The notes under the pieces are model-generated. The model had not been told where the DNA came from. It saw only the letters and a program-made list of their open reading frames with translations, and searched no databases. Shown here piece by piece: positions 1 through 5,187 of a stretch of 6,109 nucleotides of DNA (the first letter of the stretch is position 1; the number at the start of each line of letters is the position of its first letter). Source of the stretch: Chloroflexota bacterium (GTDB taxonomy: Bacteria; Chloroflexota; Dehalococcoidia; E44-bin15); assembly GCA_015222405.1 (NCBI GenBank), contig JADFVG010000151.1, positions 1 to 6,109 of the forward strand. Reading direction: 5' to 3'. The position numbers were made by a program, and so were the translations under genes.

Positions 1-530
1 AAGGAGGCTAGGCGGTCCTGTCCCCAGGTGAGGTAGCTTTTCCAGGTGGAACTGCCGCCGAGGTTCACCCGATTGGTGGCAAAAGTGGCCCACTCCACTG
101 CGGCGTAGCCCGCAGCCCCTATAGCCACCACATCCTCAAGCGGCGCAGGGATGGTAGACGAGCTTTCATCCAGGGTATGGAGCTTGCCATAGTAAATATC
201 TGCCTCTTCCCCCTCCCCCGGTGTTGTATCGGTGAGCAGGGTCAGGGTGTCGCCCCAGAGGCTGAACTGAACGTACTGCGGAGGGTACTTCCCCACGGGG
301 TATTCCACGGCCTCGATGGCAACCAGATCGCTGAGACTGGAGATGGAAAGCTCCCGGCTGTCGGTGGTGGTGTACAGGGTGACCTTGGCCTCGACGGGGA
401 CGGCGATGCTCAACTCCCTCACCGCGTGTTGGATGTGGCGGTTCAGCTCCTCATCTGTCCAGCGATAATTGTTGGCATCCTCGTCATGCAGGTCCTGACG
501 CACTCGCGCCCTTATCTCCGCCAGGTTCAT
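1..530 (-). CDS. Phage head-tail adaptor (connector) protein, C-terminus cut off by window edge
   Basis: The reading frame opens at ATG 530-528 and stays open for 176 codons to the window edge, so the C-terminus is missing. A strong Shine-Dalgarno (AAAGGAGGAGAT) sits directly upstream. The protein begins MNLAEIRARVRQDL, followed by a RWTDEELNRHIQHAVREL stretch at about residues 23-40. This N-terminal helical pattern, then a beta-rich middle with YVQFSLWGDTLTL and a late AAGYAAVEWA helix, is the layout I know from adaptor proteins of tailed phages (gp6/SU10-adaptor type). These form a ring under the portal and join head to tail. The position downstream of capsid genes on the same strand agrees. 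The first 47 bases overlap the end of the zinc-ribbon gene in another frame. Family assignment is by pattern recognition; a generic head-completion protein is the main alternative. Confidence 0.8.
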   Translation of the reverse strand, partial: MNLAEIRARVRQDLHDEDANNYRWTDEELNRHIQHAVRELSIAVPVEAKVTLYTTTDSRELSISSLSDLVAIEAVEYPVGKYPPQYVQFSLWGDTLTLLTDTTPGEGEEADIYYGKLHTLDESSSTIPAPLEDVVAIGAAGYAAVEWATFATNRVNLGGSSTWKSYLTWGQDRLAS

Positions 531-693
531 ATCTCCTCCTTTGCGGCTCTATCAATCGAAGCTCCTCTTCTCTACATGAGGGGCACTCCCCTGCTCTCAG
601 ATCAAGGATCTCAGGGAAATGCCATCTTGCCATATCTTCCGTCATCTCGAAATCCTGGGCATAACCGCAATTCGGACATCCCCAGGTGGTCAT
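484..693 (-). CDS. Small zinc-ribbon protein in phage operon
   Basis: This 69-residue protein has two CxxC knuckles, C6-P-N-C9 and C37-P-S-C40, spaced as in a four-cysteine zinc ribbon. An acidic/aromatic helix-like stretch (residues 14-31) lies between them. The tail (residues 50-69) is basic then Gly/Ala/Ser-rich and looks disordered. Its ATG (693-691) shares ATGA with the stop of the 79-residue gene upstream, and its ribosome site GAGGAGGTG lies in that gene's last codons, so translational coupling is likely. The 3' end overlaps the adaptor start by 47 bases, long for a same-strand overlap, so the tail may be weakly constrained. Zinc ribbons in phages can bind nucleic acid or act as structural clips. 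The specific job is unknown; zinc binding is inferred from cysteines only. Confidence 0.75.
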   Translation of the reverse strand: MTTWGCPNCGYAQDFEMTEDMARWHFPEILDLRAGECPSCREEELRLIEPQRRRYEPGGDKGASASGPA

Positions 694-929
694 GGCACCT
701 CCTCTAGAGCTGGCATCGTTTCTGGAGTTATGTCCATTCCCTTCTCTTTAAATGCTAGCCCTTTGCCTATCGTGTGCATCTCCAGGCGACTCTCTTCATC
801 AGGTGACAGTTCCGGCTCAAACTCCAGAATTATCTCATCGCCTGACTGGATAATCGTTTCAGGCGCCCTGCCGATGACCGCTTCCATCTCTTGCCAGATA
901 TCTTGTTTAGTGAGTTTGTATCGCATCAT
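690..929 (-). CDS. Small hypothetical phage protein, 79 residues
   Basis: I do not recognise a named family. The protein starts MMRYKLTKQDIWQEME, an amphipathic helix, followed by a likely strand (DEIILEFEPEL) and an acidic C-terminus; it is strongly acidic overall and has no cysteines. The start at 929-927 overlaps the stop of the fibre gene (ATGA), with AAAGGGAT just upstream as ribosome site. A second ATG follows at once, so translation may begin at either Met. Its last codons supply the ribosome site of the zinc-ribbon gene, and its stop overlaps that start. This tight coupling supports a real gene and suggests co-production with the fibre-like protein, possibly as an accessory or chaperone. 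That role is inference from position only. Confidence 0.72.
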   Translation of the reverse strand: MMRYKLTKQDIWQEMEAVIGRAPETIIQSGDEIILEFEPELSPDEESRLEMHTIGKGLAFKEKGMDITPETMPALEEVP

Positions 930-2905
930 CGATCCCTTTCATAGGCAACTCTGCCTATCCGCATATATTTGTTGGCAGCTTCGTTGGTCGTCATACCAGC
1001 GTTCAGACGATACTGACCTGCAGCCGGCAAATTGTCGGTATGGGTTACTTTCAGCACCCCATCTACGTAGAACTTAACGTTGGTCCCCTGGGTCACGACC
1101 ACTCTAAGCACGGTATGCTGGCTGCCAGATGATATATTGACCCCGGTGTCGGTGATCTTCTGGGTAGTGTTGTCTCCATTGCTTGCGTAGAGGTCGCCGT
1201 TCACGATCTTGAAACCAAAATGGTCATCTGTCTCCGTAGGAGGAGCGCTTACGTTCTGGCACTGGTAGAGATGCACCGTCAGATTGGAGACGCTAACCGT
1301 AAGGCTATAAAGCACCCACTCCATAGTGGTAACTTTCCCCGTCTCCACCAACCTGTAGATATCACACTTTGCATACAGGTATGCTTTGTTCCCTGAGACG
1401 TTGCCAGTCTTGAAGTAGAGATTGTGACCATCAGCACTTATGGAACCGCCTGTGTCGACAGTGGTCGTGAAGCCATCCTTGCTCACCCAGCACAGGATTT
1501 CTCTGAACTTATCGAAGAAATCAAAAGAGCCACCGCCATCAACGTCAGCCCAAACCGGGTTCGCTCCGGCACCCTGCGTCTTGAGGAACTGACCAGAGGT
1601 GCCAGCGCCAAGCCTTGTCGGCCCGGTAGCATCCCTGATTAAGACATCGCCCTGCGTGGTGAGGATACCGCCAAGCCTGGCAGCAGGGAGAGCCCCTGTG
1701 GTGAGTTCCGAGGCATCTACGGTCTTTGCATGGTGGTCGGAAGCTCCGATCCCGGTCAAGCTTGAGTGAGCCCGCTCTGTCAGGCTTGCCAGAGCATCGT
1801 GGGGAACAACAGTGCCCAGGGGATGGCGGGCAGTGGTATCGTGCCGGGCGTTATTGAGATATTGAGCATGGTCATCATCCCCTAGCCCATCCAGCGCTAG
1901 CCCATGATCCAGCTTGCCACCAACACCTCCACCAGCCGACTGGTGAGTATGGTCTTTCACCTTCTGGAGGTCGGCAAGCTCACCGCTCAGCCCTGCCACG
2001 CCTATCTCATCAGCGCCTCCGTTCTCATGGGATGTCTTATGAGCAGACGGGGTGAAGCTAGAGGGGATTTCATCAAGGTCAGGATAATCCGATACCGCTA
2101 CCTTATTCCAAGACGTTCCATTATCTCTGTAGAGTATCCCTTCATCGGTTGCCCAGAAAAACCTACCCGTTACCCCAGCGGCAGGCCGATTTGCAACGAC
2201 ATCAGCCAGCATAGGGTAAGCGCGGGGATCAAGGGCAGAAGTTATCTCATCGGAACCACCGTCTGCATGGGCTGAAGCGTGAGCTTTGGGAGGCTGAGGG
2301 TCGGCAAGCTCTCCGCTCAAGCCTGCTACATTGATTTCGTCTGCGCCAGCGTCCTGGTGGCTTGCAGCATGAGCTTTAGGGGTATGGTCCTGGACTTGCG
2401 CCTTTGTGCTCCCCTCCAGCTTCTCGGAGTTGTCCACAATGCCGTCATCATCGGTATCGTAGACGCTCTTGAGCATGTCTCCGCCACCAGCCGGGGTTTT
2501 CGGCTTCCACTTGCTGGTAGCCTGCTCCCAGGTCACCACCTGCCCATCGGCAGGTGCCGCGCTATCGAGGTCTCTTCCCTGGAGCTTCACCGCATCATGT
2601 TCGAGATCGGTGATCTCACTTTCAGTATGCGTGTGAGCTTTAGGATCATGGTCCTGGACTTGCGCCTTAGTGCTCCCCTCCAGCTTCTCGGAGTTGTCCA
2701 CAACGCCGTCATCATCGGTATCATAGACGCTCTTGAGCATATCGCCCCCGCCACTGGGGGTGTCAAATTCCAGGGCGTTCTCGGCAGCGTGCACCTTGGC
2801 ATATTTGCCCCCCTGCCCCGAATAGGTAATGGGAGTATCGGAGAGCCCCAGGAATTCGGTGACGCCGCCTTCAGCATATCCCTCACCGGCTAGTCTTAGT
2901 CCCAT
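926..2905 (-). CDS. Fibre-like virion protein with EF-hand-like loops, DEI/His repeats and lectin-like C-terminus
   Basis: I place the start at ATG 2905-2903 (659 residues), because AAGGAGG lies 5 bases upstream; the in-frame GTG at 2911 would overlap that site. Layout: N-terminal segment 1-50; two copies of a GGGDMLKSVYDTDDDG-type unit (about 52-86 and 140-174), each with a canonical 12-residue EF-hand-like loop (62-73, 150-161); H-x-x-H-x-x-G-x-DEI modules (about 179-204, 209-221, 289-314); a GDDDHAQYL segment (342-350); a TTQGDVLIRDATGPTRL and GTSGQFLKTQGAGANPVW linker (416-452); and a beta-rich region (460-659) that looks like a laminin-G/concanavalin-type sandwich. These low-complexity His/Asp modules and lectin-like ends are typical of phage tail or head fibres, which bind the host surface. 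It sits between capsid and adaptor genes, an early place for a tail fibre, so a head-attached fibre is a real alternative. Confidence 0.82.
   Translation of the reverse strand: MGLRLAGEGYAEGGVTEFLGLSDTPITYSGQGGKYAKVHAAENALEFDTPSGGGDMLKSVYDTDDDGVVDNSEKLEGSTKAQVQDHDPKAHTHTESEITDLEHDAVKLQGRDLDSAAPADGQVVTWEQATSKWKPKTPAGGGDMLKSVYDTDDDGIVDNSEKLEGSTKAQVQDHTPKAHAASHQDAGADEINVAGLSGELADPQPPKAHASAHADGGSDEITSALDPRAYPMLADVVANRPAAGVTGRFFWATDEGILYRDNGTSWNKVAVSDYPDLDEIPSSFTPSAHKTSHENGGADEIGVAGLSGELADLQKVKDHTHQSAGGGVGGKLDHGLALDGLGDDDHAQYLNNARHDTTARHPLGTVVPHDALASLTERAHSSLTGIGASDHHAKTVDASELTTGALPAARLGGILTTQGDVLIRDATGPTRLGAGTSGQFLKTQGAGANPVWADVDGGGSFDFFDKFREILCWVSKDGFTTTVDTGGSISADGHNLYFKTGNVSGNKAYLYAKCDIYRLVETGKVTTMEWVLYSLTVSVSNLTVHLYQCQNVSAPPTETDDHFGFKIVNGDLYASNGDNTTQKITDTGVNISSGSQHTVLRVVVTQGTNVKFYVDGVLKVTHTDNLPAAGQYRLNAGMTTNEAANKYMRIGRVAYERDR
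1964..2371 (-). repeat. DEI/His protein-repeat modules within fibre gene
   Basis: Two long copies encode H-x-x-SH-x-x-x-GADEI-x-VAGLSGELAD (DNA 2294-2371 and 1964-2041), and a shorter copy encodes HASAHADGGSDEI (about 2243-2281). The long copies keep the VAGLSGELAD core unchanged in protein while the DNA differs at several third positions. They are therefore older than the 120-base repeat nearby and have been kept by selection on the protein. In phage fibres such modules act as spacers or trimerising stalk segments (inferred here). Confidence 0.75.
2371..2754 (-). repeat. 120-base direct repeat, two copies with 264-base period, inside fibre gene
   Basis: Copy one spans 2635-2754 and copy two 2371-2490, differing at 11 of 120 positions by my hand alignment (about 91% identical). 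The period is 264 bases, or 88 codons, so the frame is kept. The encoded unit runs from GGGDMLKSVYD through the EF-hand-like loop to KAQVQDH and PKAH. Most differences are silent or conservative (V to I in the loop), consistent with a fairly recent in-frame duplication under protein-level selection. Confidence 0.9.
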
Positions 2906-2908
2906 CTC

Positions 2909-2917
2909 CACCTCCTT
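2909..2917 (-). promoter_or_regulatory. Ribosome binding site that fixes the fibre gene start
   Basis: AAGGAGGTG on the minus strand overlaps the TAA stop of the upstream 127-residue gene (2919-2917). It lies 5 bases before ATG 2905. The upstream in-frame GTG (2911-2909) is itself part of this site, which is why the ATG is preferred. Confidence 0.8.
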
Positions 2918-3300
2918 TAACAGAGCACGTAGTCAGCGCTGAGGCTGAAGGATGTGCCCGAAAATTGGGTTACTTTGAGGAAGATGATGGAGCCTCGGGC
3001 ATCGGGCACCGCCAAAGCATAGCGACCGGTCTCGGTGAACTGCCGCGAAGCCCCGCCGAACCATTTGGATTGGCGAGAGTTCCAGAAGATGACCTGCACC
3101 GTAAGGCTGGTGAAACCTACGCCGTCAATGGTTAAGTCCAGGCGGCAGTATTCATAGCCACTGCAATCGATGGCGCCACTGGTATCCTCTGGGTCGGCGG
3201 CATCGACAGCGGTAACACCGCTCCGGTGCAAACCCGGCTCCGTTATCTCATATACCGGACCCTTGGGGATCCCGTTCTCATCAATACGTACATTTGCCAT
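2917..3300 (-). CDS. Small beta-rich phage head protein, possible decoration protein
   Basis: The 127-residue protein lies directly downstream of the capsid gene, where tailed phages often place a decoration (cement) protein. Its sequence alternates polar and hydrophobic residues (CRLDLTIDGVGFTSLTVQVIFW at about 52-73, SIIFLKVTQFSGTSFSLSADYVL at about 104-126), suggesting a beta-sandwich with no helices of note. There are three cysteines (C46, C52, C127), the last being the final residue. No signal peptide or membrane segment is visible. The start ATG (3300-3298) has GGGGGTGAGC just upstream. The gene ends 11 bases before the fibre start, whose ribosome site overlaps its stop. A fibre-partner or trimerisation protein is an alternative. 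I recognise no named family; the decoration role is positional inference. Confidence 0.72.
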   Translation of the reverse strand: MANVRIDENGIPKGPVYEITEPGLHRSGVTAVDAADPEDTSGAIDCSGYEYCRLDLTIDGVGFTSLTVQVIFWNSRQSKWFGGASRQFTETGRYALAVPDARGSIIFLKVTQFSGTSFSLSADYVLC

Positions 3301-3320
3301 AGCTCACCCCCTGATCAGGT

Positions 3321-3353
3321 GGAGGGAGATAGAGTCTTGCTCTATCCCCCTCC
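3321..3353 (-). other. Strong RNA hairpin between capsid gene and next gene
   Basis: Arms 3321-3334 and 3340-3353 form a 14-pair stem around a 5-base loop. In the minus-strand transcript the one imperfect position is a G-U wobble; in the plus-strand sense it would be an A-C mismatch, so the structure fits the minus-strand RNA better. It starts 3 bases after the capsid stop codon. No U-tract follows, so it is not a standard intrinsic terminator. More likely roles are protecting the capsid mRNA 3' end, a processing site or partial attenuation. A 10-base palindrome, CCTGATCAGG (3310-3319), lies between it and the next ribosome site. Confidence 0.65.
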
Positions 3354-3356
3354 GTT

Positions 3357-4244
3357 CTAGTCGCGAACTCCAATGAGTTTCGCGAGCTTTATGGTGTTGA
3401 ACGCGGCGATGGAGACGTACCACTTGACTCTGGTCCTGGAGGCGTCCCTGGTCTCCAGGCTGCCCACCCGCTCTACCTGGAGCCCTCCGGGGCTGGTGAG
3501 CCCGGCTACCGCCCCCTCGCCGAACTTAAGGGCGTAGATGGTGGAGCAGTCCTCGGAGCTGCCAACAGTCTTGTCGTCTGCGATCCAATCGCAAACCCCG
3601 ATGGGGGTGGCGTCGTAAAACTCCACCATCTGCCCAAACTGGTTGCGATCGGTGACCAGAACCCCACCTGCGGCTCGGCTGAGAGCGGTGAGCTTGCGCC
3701 TCGAGCGCCGGCTCATGAGAAGCATGTCCGGCTTGCCCCCCTTGAGCATATCGATGAGCTCATCCAGCTTCTCCAGGGTGAGGGTAGCTCCATTTGCGCC
3801 CATGCTCACCGTCTGGTTGACATCGCAGAGCGTGTCGATGCCATCGAAGGACTTGGGATCGGCTGTGGTATCGCCGTTGATGAAGGTGTCCTCGAACTTC
3901 TGCTGCACCGCCTTGGCCTTGAGCTGAACGACGGCGGCCTCCAGGTCCTGGATGTTGCTCCTTGTTGCCTTGAGGAAGTTGTCAACATCGGCGTCGCCGC
4001 CCAGGATCTTGAGCGTGGCCGTCTTCTGGGTGAAGGTCGGCGTGGACTCAGCCCAGGTATCGCCAACGTCATAGAAGGCTGCGGTGGCGGCTTCGTTCTC
4101 CTGGTTGTAGGTCAGCCCGTTGCCCACGATCTCGATGAACGGCATAAGCTGAAGGATGGGGCTATCATAGATGATGGTCTCGATAACCCCCACGAGCAAA
4201 ATGTCGTTGGAAAGCTTGGCTGCTTCGGCTAAAGTGATTGCCAT
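3357..4244 (-). CDS. Phage major capsid protein (HK97 fold)
   Basis: The 295-residue protein forms the head shell. It begins MAITLAEAAKLSNDIL and carries DSPILQLMPFIEIVGNGLTY (about 28-46), DVGDTWAESTPTFTQ (59-73), LGGDADVDNFL (81-91), KFEDTFINGD (116-125), FDGID (133-137) and a closing strand-rich KWYVSIAAFNTIKLAKLIGV (274-293). I recognise these as hallmarks of HK97-like capsid proteins of siphophages: N-arm, E-loop region, spine helix (about 93-120), then P- and A-domains. It lacks the roughly 100-residue N-terminal delta domain of HK97 itself, consistent with a separate scaffold protein encoded two genes upstream. The ribosome site AAAGGAGGT is made from the last codons of the preceding gene, and TAA plus three A residues leads to the ATG. 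A hairpin follows the stop, as expected for a highly expressed transcript. No prohead protease is visible. Confidence 0.95.
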   Translation of the reverse strand: MAITLAEAAKLSNDILLVGVIETIIYDSPILQLMPFIEIVGNGLTYNQENEAATAAFYDVGDTWAESTPTFTQKTATLKILGGDADVDNFLKATRSNIQDLEAAVVQLKAKAVQQKFEDTFINGDTTADPKSFDGIDTLCDVNQTVSMGANGATLTLEKLDELIDMLKGGKPDMLLMSRRSRRKLTALSRAAGGVLVTDRNQFGQMVEFYDATPIGVCDWIADDKTVGSSEDCSTIYALKFGEGAVAGLTSPGGLQVERVGSLETRDASRTRVKWYVSIAAFNTIKLAKLIGVRD

Positions 4245-4247
4245 TTT

Positions 4248-4469
4248 TTAACCTCCTTTGATTGTTTTTGTTTTCTGGTAACTTTTTGAAGCTGTTGAGG
4301 GGTTATTTTTTGATTGTTTGGCAAGGCAGAGGAGGAGGGAGCGTGCTTTTGGCGATGCGATAAGAGCCAGGATCAGGGCGCGGAGCTGGATGGAATGGCG
4401 ACCTGATTTGAGGGCGTTTATGTTGTGGTGTGGCGCGCCGGCACCTGGTCTTATGCCGCCTCTAGGCAT
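4248..4469 (-). CDS. Small basic phage protein with GAP-x-x-N-x-NALK-x-G motif
   Basis: The 73-residue protein starts MPRGGIRPGAGAPHHNINALKSGRHS. The G-A-P-x-x-N-x-NALK-x-G-R pattern is one I recognise from short phage proteins and from the N-terminus of some small terminase-like proteins, where a typical form is GAPKGNLNALKHG. A hydrophobic helix (LRALILALIA, about 29-38; SLLLCLA, 44-50) follows, and then a Lys/Ser/Asn-rich basic tail. It is highly positive, so nucleic-acid binding is possible but unproven. Start ATG 4469-4467 has AGGAGGTTCCC before it. Its last codons (Lys-Gly-Gly) form the capsid gene's ribosome site and only 3 bases separate its stop from the capsid start, so translational coupling with capsid is likely. 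I would not name it terminase small subunit: no large subunit is nearby. Confidence 0.7.
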   Translation of the reverse strand: MPRGGIRPGAGAPHHNINALKSGRHSIQLRALILALIASPKARSLLLCLAKQSKNNPSTASKSYQKTKTIKGG

Positions 4470-4594
4470 GGGAACCTCCTGTGATTATTTGGAACACCCC
4501 CAAACCCCTTTTTCGTTCTAGTTGCTGTGTTTGATGGAAGGGCTACCCGCTTTCTTACCTTGTTTCTTGGCTTTAGCCCCTCTCTCTGCTATGC

Positions 4595-5038
4595 CTAACC
4601 TTGGTGAGAAAGGGCGTAGGCGATCTTTTCCTGTGGGGAGAGCGCCCCGAGATCGGGAGGAGTCCTCGCTGGAGCCCCGGTGGGCACCCTCTCCGATTGA
4701 GCCTGAGCCTCAAGCTGTGCCTTCACCTTCTCCACCATCTCCCGAGCGGCGGCAAAGGAGGCCTCCACCTCCTGGGGGGTCTCTCCCGTGACCAGCTCTT
4801 CGGGCACCTCGGGGGTGGTGGTGAGGATGAGGGCCCGATATTTGGCTGCGGCGCCGGATAGCTGCTCCTTGAGCGCCGTCACCTGGCCATCAACCTCCTG
4901 CTCCCGCTCCGCCATCTGCTGCTGAAGCTGGGCCAGTGTCGCTTCCAGCTCCCCGATCCGCCTCTCCTGTTCGTTTTCTGTGCCCTCGCCCCCGCCCTCG
5001 GCCCTTGTCTCCTCGACCTCTTTAGTTTCCTCGGTCAT
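4595..5038 (-). CDS. Phage scaffold-like protein, acidic coiled coil
   Basis: I chose ATG 5038-5036 (147 residues) because AAGGAGGTGG sits just upstream; a longer frame reaching 5098 would start inside the promoter. The N-terminus is acidic and Gly/Glu-rich (1-27). A heptad-like coiled coil follows (about 27-64, IGELEATLAQLQQQMAE and on), then TPEEVPEEL-like and GETPQEVEASFAAAREMVEKVKAQLEAQ segments (75-112), a Pro-rich hinge (119-128) and a conserved-looking end, LGALSPQEKIAYALS (130-144). Acidic, Gln/Glu-rich, helical proteins encoded just before the capsid are typical scaffolding proteins that guide procapsid assembly and then leave. The C-terminal helix would be the capsid-binding part (inference). 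It is the first gene of the minus-strand operon and is driven by the promoter with the SOS box. A 125-base gap without a clear gene separates it from the next gene. Confidence 0.8.
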   Translation of the reverse strand: MTEETKEVEETRAEGGGEGTENEQERRIGELEATLAQLQQQMAEREQEVDGQVTALKEQLSGAAAKYRALILTTTPEVPEELVTGETPQEVEASFAAAREMVEKVKAQLEAQAQSERVPTGAPARTPPDLGALSPQEKIAYALSHQG

Positions 5039-5084
5039 GTTCCACCTCCTTTTTTCGCCAGAAGGGTGCATGTGTGTTACTCTC

Positions 5085-5114
5085 TTTATAGAACACATGT
5101 TCTCATCCTGTCAA
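5085..5114 (-). promoter_or_regulatory. Sigma-70-type promoter of the phage head operon
   Basis: On the minus strand, TTGACA (5114-5109) and TATAAA (5090-5085) are separated by 18 bases, or 17 if CTATAA is taken as the -10. Transcription would begin near 5078, about 40 bases before the scaffold ATG. It is the only convincing promoter I see for the minus-strand genes. The SOS box fills the spacer. Confidence 0.8.
5090..5103. promoter_or_regulatory. LexA (SOS) operator inside head-operon promoter
   Basis: AGAACACATGTTCT is a perfect dyad with arms AGAACA and TGTTCT. Its core GAAC-ACAT-GTTC matches the Gram-positive-type LexA box (GAAC-RNRY-GTTC) at every position on both strands. It lies between the -35 and -10 elements of the minus-strand promoter, so bound LexA would block RNA polymerase. 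Cleavage of LexA after DNA damage would release it. A phage repressor using a similar site is the main alternative. Confidence 0.75.
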
Positions 5115-5131
5115 GGGAAAGATGGCACAAG

Positions 5132-5160
5132 TTGACGGTTGATTGGGGGGTAGTTATAGT
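5132..5160 (+). promoter_or_regulatory. Sigma-70-type promoter of the nitroreductase gene
   Basis: TTGACG (5132-5137) and TATAGT (5155-5160) are separated by exactly 17 bases, giving a leader of about 20 bases before the ATG at 5188. Its -35 lies only 17 bases from the -35 of the opposing head-operon promoter, so the two are back to back. Confidence 0.65.
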
Positions 5161-5187
5161 TTGGGCGAGATTTAAGGGGGGGGGACA

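Noticed and set aside
177..707. Plus-strand open frame of 176 codons
   Set aside because: It is antisense to the adaptor, zinc-ribbon and 79-residue genes, has no ribosome site, and its protein looks like no family. The minus-strand frames have clear ribosome sites and motifs.
1904..2893. Plus-strand open frames of 123 and 204 codons
   Set aside because: They are antisense shadows of the repetitive fibre gene; their apparent internal repeats simply mirror its 120-base direct repeat.
3321..3353. Intrinsic terminator after the capsid gene
   Set aside because: The stem is strong but no U-tract follows in the minus-strand transcript, so it is listed as an RNA hairpin of unknown role instead.
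4470..4594. Possible terminator or tiny gene in the gap after the scaffold gene
   Set aside because: I find only a weak GGCT/AGCC hairpin (4569-4578) and no U-tract or open frame with a ribosome site.
5039..5098. Longer N-terminus for the scaffold-like protein
   Set aside because: The extra 20 residues would start within the -10/SOS-box region, upstream of the predicted transcript start, while ATG 5038 has an excellent ribosome site.
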